9,481 nt of DNA from Betaproteobacteria bacterium (lineage in GTDB: Bacteria > Pseudomonadota > Gammaproteobacteria > Burkholderiales > SG8-41): assembly GCA_029863175.1 (NCBI GenBank), contig JAOTVX010000070.1:1-9481 (forward strand), in the 5' to 3' direction. Within the stretch, counting starts at the first letter, position 1; every line of letters begins with the position of its first letter. Of the stretch, positions 6,528-9,481 are shown piece after piece. A program made the translations under genes and the position numbers. The notes beneath the pieces were generated by a model that did not search any database, was not told the origin of the DNA, and saw nothing but the letters and a program-made list of their open reading frames with translations.

Positions 6528-7478
6528 TTACAGGTGTAAGGAGCCCTTGGAGATTTGATGCTTCTTAAGTAGGCGCCCGAGTTGACGGCGCTCGGTTCCA
6601 CTGATACGTGCGGCGACCGATACGTTTCCCTTCGCCTGCTGCAAAAGGCGCACCAGAAACCGGGATTCGAATTCCATTATCGCCTGGCTCTTAGCGAATC
6701 TATAGTTAAGCGTCGCACAGACCGGATCGGGTTCGGTGCTAGGTGACACAGCGGGTGCAGGAATCGAAATCGGCGAACCTTCCGCGAGGAGAAACGCCTG
6801 GAGCACAAGGTTTTCGAGTTCCCGAATGTTGCCCGGCCAGTGATAGCGCTCGAACCAGGCGAGCGTTGCGGCGGCCAGCGGCAGCGCCGTCTTTTGAAAA
6901 CGCGCGCTTCCGACACGCACAAAGTGCTCCGCGAGCAGGGAGATGTCGCCGTGCCGCTCCCGCAGCGGCGGGATGGAAAGGTGGAGCAGCTTGAGGCGGT
7001 ATAGCAAATCCATCCGGAATTCGCCCGACTCGACCTGCTGTTCCAGGCTGCGGTTGCTGGCGGCGATGATGCGCACGTCCGCCCGCTGCTCCCGTTTGCC
7101 GCCCAGCGGCCGGAACTGCTGGTCCTCCAGGAAGCGCAGCATCGTAACCTGTCCCTTGGGCGTCAGCGTGTCGATTTCGTCGAGAAAGAGCGTTCCGGAG
7201 CGTGCCAGCTCGATCAGCCCCGGCTGGTCCTCGCGCGCGTCGGTGTAGGCGCCGCGGTGGTGGCCGAACAGCTCGTTCTCGATCAACTGGTCGGGCAGCG
7301 CGCCGCAGTTGACCGGAACGAAAGGTCCCTTACGGCGCGCACCACCGTAGTGGATCGCGCGCGCCGCAAGCTCTTTCCCGGTTCCCGTCTCGCCTTCGAT
7401 CAGGACAGGGACGTCAAACGCCGCTACTTTTTCGATCAGCCTCAGGGTGACGAGAAACGCCGTGGATTGGCCGATCAT
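6528..7478 (-). CDS. Sigma-54-dependent activator, AAA+ plus Fis domains only
   Basis: The product is 316 residues and a bacterial enhancer-binding protein. Landmarks: Walker A GETGTGK (29-35); sigma-54 contact loop GAYTDA (76-81) in place of GAFTGA; Walker B GTLFLDE (95-101); arginine-finger region FRMDLLYRL (154-162); sensor II WPGNIREL (214-221). A C-terminal Fis-type helix-turn-helix lies at about 283-308 (GNVSVAARISGTERRQLGRL). It begins almost directly at the AAA+ domain (MIGQSTAFLVTL), so no receiver, GAF, PAS or FHA input domain is present. The frame is open for only about 19 codons upstream, with no alternative start before a TAG near 7534. A weak AGAAG precedes the ATG. It should remodel sigma-54 RNA polymerase using ATP. 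Its position, co-oriented and upstream of the eCIS operon, suggests it controls that operon. The altered loop (Gly to Asp at position 80) could affect sigma-54 engagement. Confidence 0.92.
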   Translation of the reverse strand: MIGQSTAFLVTLRLIEKVAAFDVPVLIEGETGTGKELAARAIHYGGARRKGPFVPVNCGALPDQLIENELFGHHRGAYTDAREDQPGLIELARSGTLFLDEIDTLTPKGQVTMLRFLEDQQFRPLGGKREQRADVRIIAASNRSLEQQVESGEFRMDLLYRLKLLHLSIPPLRERHGDISLLAEHFVRVGSARFQKTALPLAAATLAWFERYHWPGNIRELENLVLQAFLLAEGSPISIPAPAVSPSTEPDPVCATLNYRFAKSQAIMEFESRFLVRLLQQAKGNVSVAARISGTERRQLGRLLKKHQISKGSLHL

Positions 7479-7789
7479 GGCGTTACTTCTATCGCTTGTC
7501 GTATTGGGAAAGCCAGGCGTCCTTGAGCCTTGACGTCGCTAACCATCCGACGCGGTGAAAGTCTTGCCGCGAATAGGATGCGGTGGAAGGACAGTTTTCT
7601 TCACCCTGACCGGAGCATGAATAACCCAGCAGTGAACCACCATCAAAAACCCGCCCTGTTTCGCGGCATATTGCTGTCCCATGGGACGATAAAACTAAAC
7701 GCTGCCAGCAATGTTTTCAGCATAACCCAGAACGCGCGCATGTTGAACTGTGCGATCGTGCGTTAGCGTACAGAACAAAAAGCGAAAGA

Positions 7790-7816
7790 CAAAATCTAAC
7801 AAATTGTTAGATTTTG
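7790..7816. repeat. 27-bp perfect inverted repeat (operator-like dyad)
   Basis: Two 13-bp arms, CAAAATCTAACAA and TTGTTAGATTTTG, flank a single central A. The symmetry is exact and ends abruptly on both sides. It could be bound by a dimeric regulator. On a transcript it would be an unusually AT-rich hairpin with almost no loop, so DNA-level recognition seems likelier. It lies 312 bp upstream of the activator gene start. Confidence 0.8.
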
Positions 7817-7833
7817 CTCCTGCTCTTGAACAA

Positions 7834-7855
7834 TGTTCGTCTTGCGTACCGAACA
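7834..7855. repeat. Spaced inverted repeat TGTTCG-N10-CGAACA
   Basis: The 6-bp arms match exactly with one helical turn between like positions. A GAACAATGTTC dyad (7828-7838) overlaps its left arm, and a GCGTAC(A/C)GAACAAA segment also occurs at 7766-7779. The clustering of GAAC half-sites suggests a multi-site binding region. Confidence 0.45.
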
Positions 7856-7964
7856 AACTGAATACTATATGTTGGGGTGGAATGCCGGCTTCATACCTAA
7901 TGACAGCGTTTTCTAGACGGTTTTCGTCAGTTTCAATGCATACGCGGGTCGGACCACGTTGAGG

Positions 7965-8141
7965 TCATGCCTTTACCCTCTCGACAAAAGGTTCGCTGCC
8001 TACCGCAATCGCCTCCGACCAGCGCTCATCTCGCTTCATGGTCTCGCGTTTCCGCGCTTCCACGATAGCTACGCCGCTCGCGAGCGAACCTAAACAGAAA
8101 CGATTAGCGGCTTCCTTCTGTTTTCGCCTGAAATGCCCAGG
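7965..8141 (-). pseudogene. C-terminal remnant of an IS200/REP-type (Y1) transposase
   Basis: The frame has no start before an internal Met and ends at a TGA at 7967-7965. Near its end it encodes KRDERWSEAIAVGSEPFVER. This matches the characteristic C-terminal tail of REP-associated IS200-like transposases, where a (R/K)xxxW(T/S)E(S/A)(I/L)AVGSxxFVxxxK segment follows the catalytic domain. The HUH and catalytic Tyr regions are absent, so it cannot be active. The usual continuation of that family (a short domain ending near a YFWD-like tail) is not visible in the same frame after the TGA. Family assignment is from memory of the motif; everything upstream of it in the frame is unassigned. Confidence 0.5.
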
Positions 8142-8176
8142 TCAGATTTCTCCAGCACGGCCCTACTAAAGTCTTC

Positions 8177-8393
8177 GACGGCGCCGGACCGAACCTGCCG
8201 GCGCGCCTCGAAGTGTGCCGGATGGTAGCGATTCTGGAACATCACCCCCAACCTCACCTTGTTCGTGACAGCCGCACCGATTTGACCGGCTATACACGGC
8301 TACGAGCTTTGCATTTGCCGCCTTTGCCAGCGCAGGCCCCATGCCCCGCCCTGCGATGTCCCCCACTCCGATAATGCCCCATTTCACGACCAC
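8177..8393 (-). pseudogene. Gfo/Idh/MocA oxidoreductase pseudogene with internal deletion
   Basis: Residues 1-37 from the ATG at 8393 form the start of a Gfo/Idh/MocA Rossmann domain: KWGIIGVGDIAGRGMGPAL with the GxGxxA-type nucleotide loop, then AKLVAVYSRS. After about 8284 the first frame becomes meaningless. The overlapping frame (from CAA at 8284) instead encodes LGVMFQNRYHPAHFEARR and then QVRSGAVEDF, the segment normally found around residues 120-150 in this family. About 75-80 codons, including the Glu-Lys-Pro catalytic region, are therefore missing and the two parts are out of frame. The C-terminal substrate domain is absent too. It lies 70 bp downstream of the lyase gene on the same strand, so it may once have been its operon partner. 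Confidence 0.75.
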
Positions 8394-8462
8394 GCCAGTG
8401 TTTCCTCAGTTGCAAAGGACTAGATCGGATCGTTCAACTCCGCTACTAACGACGCGCAACGT

Positions 8463-9341
8463 CTACCGCTCCACGGTCGCGCTCTCGATTCGGTAATACT
8501 CCTCGAGCCCGATCAGATCCTCGACCTCCTTGCGCCATACGATCATCTTGTCTTGCGGTAATCCGCTCGAACCCTGCGTGCGCAGGTTCGTAATGACACG
8601 CTTCAATTCTTGCGTCACCGGGCACAGGAGCGCGGTCGGATAAGTAGACAGCTTGTAGCCCAATTCTTCGAACTCACTCACCGTGAAAATTGGGCGACCC
8701 AGACGGTTACCTTCGCTGTTCGTATAAGCAACTAGCCCCTTTATCTCGCGTGGTGCGCGGCGCGCCTCTTCCAAGGAATTTGGAAACACCATGACCATGT
8801 CTGCGCCCGCCTCGAGACACAGGTTCGCCCTGATGACGCCCTCCTCATACCCGTCCGTCCGCATCGCGTCAGTACGCGCCATGATGACGAAATCGGGATC
8901 GCTACGGGCGGCCACGGCCGCCTTGATCCTAGCCACCAACTCGTCGCGGCTAACGACATGCTCGACTCCCTTGTGGTAGTGCACGCGCTTCGGATAAATC
9001 TGATCCTCAATGTGCAGGCCGGCGGCGCACGCACGCTCGATTTCCTTGACGCACCGCATCACGTGTAAGGGCTCGCCGAATCCAGCGCCCGCATCGACAA
9101 TTACCGGAATCTTAACCGCGGCTGTAACGTAGCGGGTCGTGTGAGCAAGCTCCGTTAGCGTTAGAAGTGGCTCGCTCGTCACGTAGTGTGCGCCTAGCTG
9201 ATAGCCCCCGATGTGAACGCACTCCATTCCCAGCGCCTCCGCAACGCGCGCTGTATAGGGATCCCATATGCCAAGCGCTGGAATGAATTTGCGTTCGGCC
9301 ACCAATTCCCGGAATCGTGCACAAGTAGTTTTCATAACCAT
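8463..9341 (-). CDS. Isocitrate lyase/PEP mutase superfamily enzyme (carbon-carbon lyase-like)
   Basis: The product is 292 residues when started at the ATG at 9341. That start has GAGG 6 nt upstream; the ATG at 9335 is the alternative. The frame is open further, to 9422, but that part is group II intron RNA structure rather than protein. Family features: FIPALGIWDPYTARVAEALG (19-38), IGGYQLGAHYVTSEPLLTL, VIVDAGAGFGEP (80-91, the metal-site loop), LHIEDQIYPKRVHYHKGVEH (109-128), VIMARTDA (152-159), EAGADMVMVFPNS (177-189), and a C-terminal helical swap region with EVEDLIG. Members act on 2-methylisocitrate, oxaloacetate, dimethylmalate or phosphonopyruvate, usually with Mg2+. The PKRCG catalytic cysteine of isocitrate/methylisocitrate lyases is replaced (PKRVH, Val120), and the metal loop reads DAGAG rather than DADTG. 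It is therefore unlikely to be a classical (methyl)isocitrate lyase. A 2,3-dimethylmalate lyase-like or unknown activity is possible. Confidence 0.88.
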   Translation of the reverse strand: MVMKTTCARFRELVAERKFIPALGIWDPYTARVAEALGMECVHIGGYQLGAHYVTSEPLLTLTELAHTTRYVTAAVKIPVIVDAGAGFGEPLHVMRCVKEIERACAAGLHIEDQIYPKRVHYHKGVEHVVSRDELVARIKAAVAARSDPDFVIMARTDAMRTDGYEEGVIRANLCLEAGADMVMVFPNSLEEARRAPREIKGLVAYTNSEGNRLGRPIFTVSEFEELGYKLSTYPTALLCPVTQELKRVITNLRTQGSSGLPQDKMIVWRKEVEDLIGLEEYYRIESATVER

Positions 9342-9356
9342 CACTTTCCTCACCCA

Positions 9357-9481
9357 ATCGGGATAGGGGCAAGCCTCACGGCTCGACCCCTCCCACACCA
9401 CCGTGCGTACGGGTCCGTACACGGCGATTCGGCAGGTTAAGCGGTAGGTAAAACATGGAGTCTCGGTAATCCGAGAGCCGC
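9357..9481 (-). mobile_element. 3' end of a group II intron (domains V and VI), partial
   Basis: On the minus strand 9428-9397 folds as a domain V hairpin. The lower stem is ATCGCCGT with ACGGTGGT, a 2-nt bulge GC follows on the 3' side, and the upper stem is GTACG/CGTAC closed by GACC. The catalytic triad position reads CGC with a central G-U pair. Domain VI follows at 9394-9360: nested stems GGG/CCC, GGGG/CCCC and CGAGCC/GGCTTG with a GTGA tetraloop, and an unpaired TAT containing the presumptive branch-point A at 9364. The intron ends ...CCCGAT at 9357, seven nucleotides after that A. The rest of the intron, including any reverse transcriptase gene, would lie beyond the right edge. The downstream exon begins only 15 nt before the lyase gene start and carries its ribosome site. 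Confidence 0.85.

Larger units (their letters stand above)
7479..7964. other. AT-richer upstream region of the activator gene; no intact gene
   Basis: This stretch is visibly richer in A and T than the flanking genes. It contains a 27-bp dyad (7790-7816), a TGTTCG/CGAACA inverted pair (7834-7855), and two related segments, GCGTACAGAACAAA (7766-7779) and GCGTACCGAACAAA (7844-7857). An unbroken minus-strand frame without a usable start runs from about 7973 to 7703 and may be a gene relic. No confident promoter was assigned. Confidence 0.5.

Noticed and set aside
7750..7962. Plus-strand frame of 70 codons across the dyad region
   Set aside because: It spans the palindrome and repeat cluster, has no ribosome site and no recognisable family.
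9342..9422. N-terminal extension of the lyase-family protein to 9422
   Set aside because: These codons coincide with group II intron domains V and VI and are absent from the family's normal N-terminus.

Overview
The window holds the front end of a phage-tail-like contractile injection system (eCIS) operon, read leftwards on the minus strand. A sigma-54 activator gene lies upstream of it. Right of that is a decayed stretch with gene and transposon remnants, then an isocitrate lyase/PEP mutase family gene joined to the 3' end of a group II intron. GC-rich coding, ATGA-coupled genes, sigma-54 regulation, a REP-type transposase remnant and a group II intron suggest a Gram-negative bacterium, plausibly Pseudomonadota. 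No phylogenetic marker is present, so this is inference.

Layout, right to left in the direction of transcription. (1) 9481-9357: end of a group II intron with recognisable domains V and VI. (2) 9341-8463: isocitrate lyase/PEP mutase superfamily enzyme lacking the classical catalytic Cys. (3) 8393-about 7965: a Gfo/Idh/MocA oxidoreductase pseudogene with an internal deletion, then the tail of an IS200/REP-type transposase. (4) 7964-7479: AT-richer non-coding DNA with a perfect 27-bp dyad and GAACA-type repeats. (5) 7478-6528: sigma-54 activator with only AAA+ and Fis domains. (6) 6527-5941: no supportable gene. (7) 5940-5925: a sigma-54-type promoter candidate at the head of the structural operon. 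(8) 5921-1: small winged-helix-like protein, sheath, tube, T4 gp26-type baseplate assembly protein, disordered Pro/Arg-rich protein, DUF4255/Pvc16-type terminator, and the N-terminus of a probable AAA+ ATPase that runs off the left edge.

How the parts fit: the sheath contracts around the tube; the gp26-type protein belongs to baseplate assembly; the DUF4255 protein is expected to cap the tube and sheath; the ATPase is the usual eCIS AAA+ component. The last four genes are tied by three ATGA overlaps, so translation is probably coupled. The activator and the -24/-12 site suggest local sigma-54 control of particle production, but this is inferred. Spike, remaining baseplate genes, tape measure and cargo genes are not in the window and would be expected to the left.
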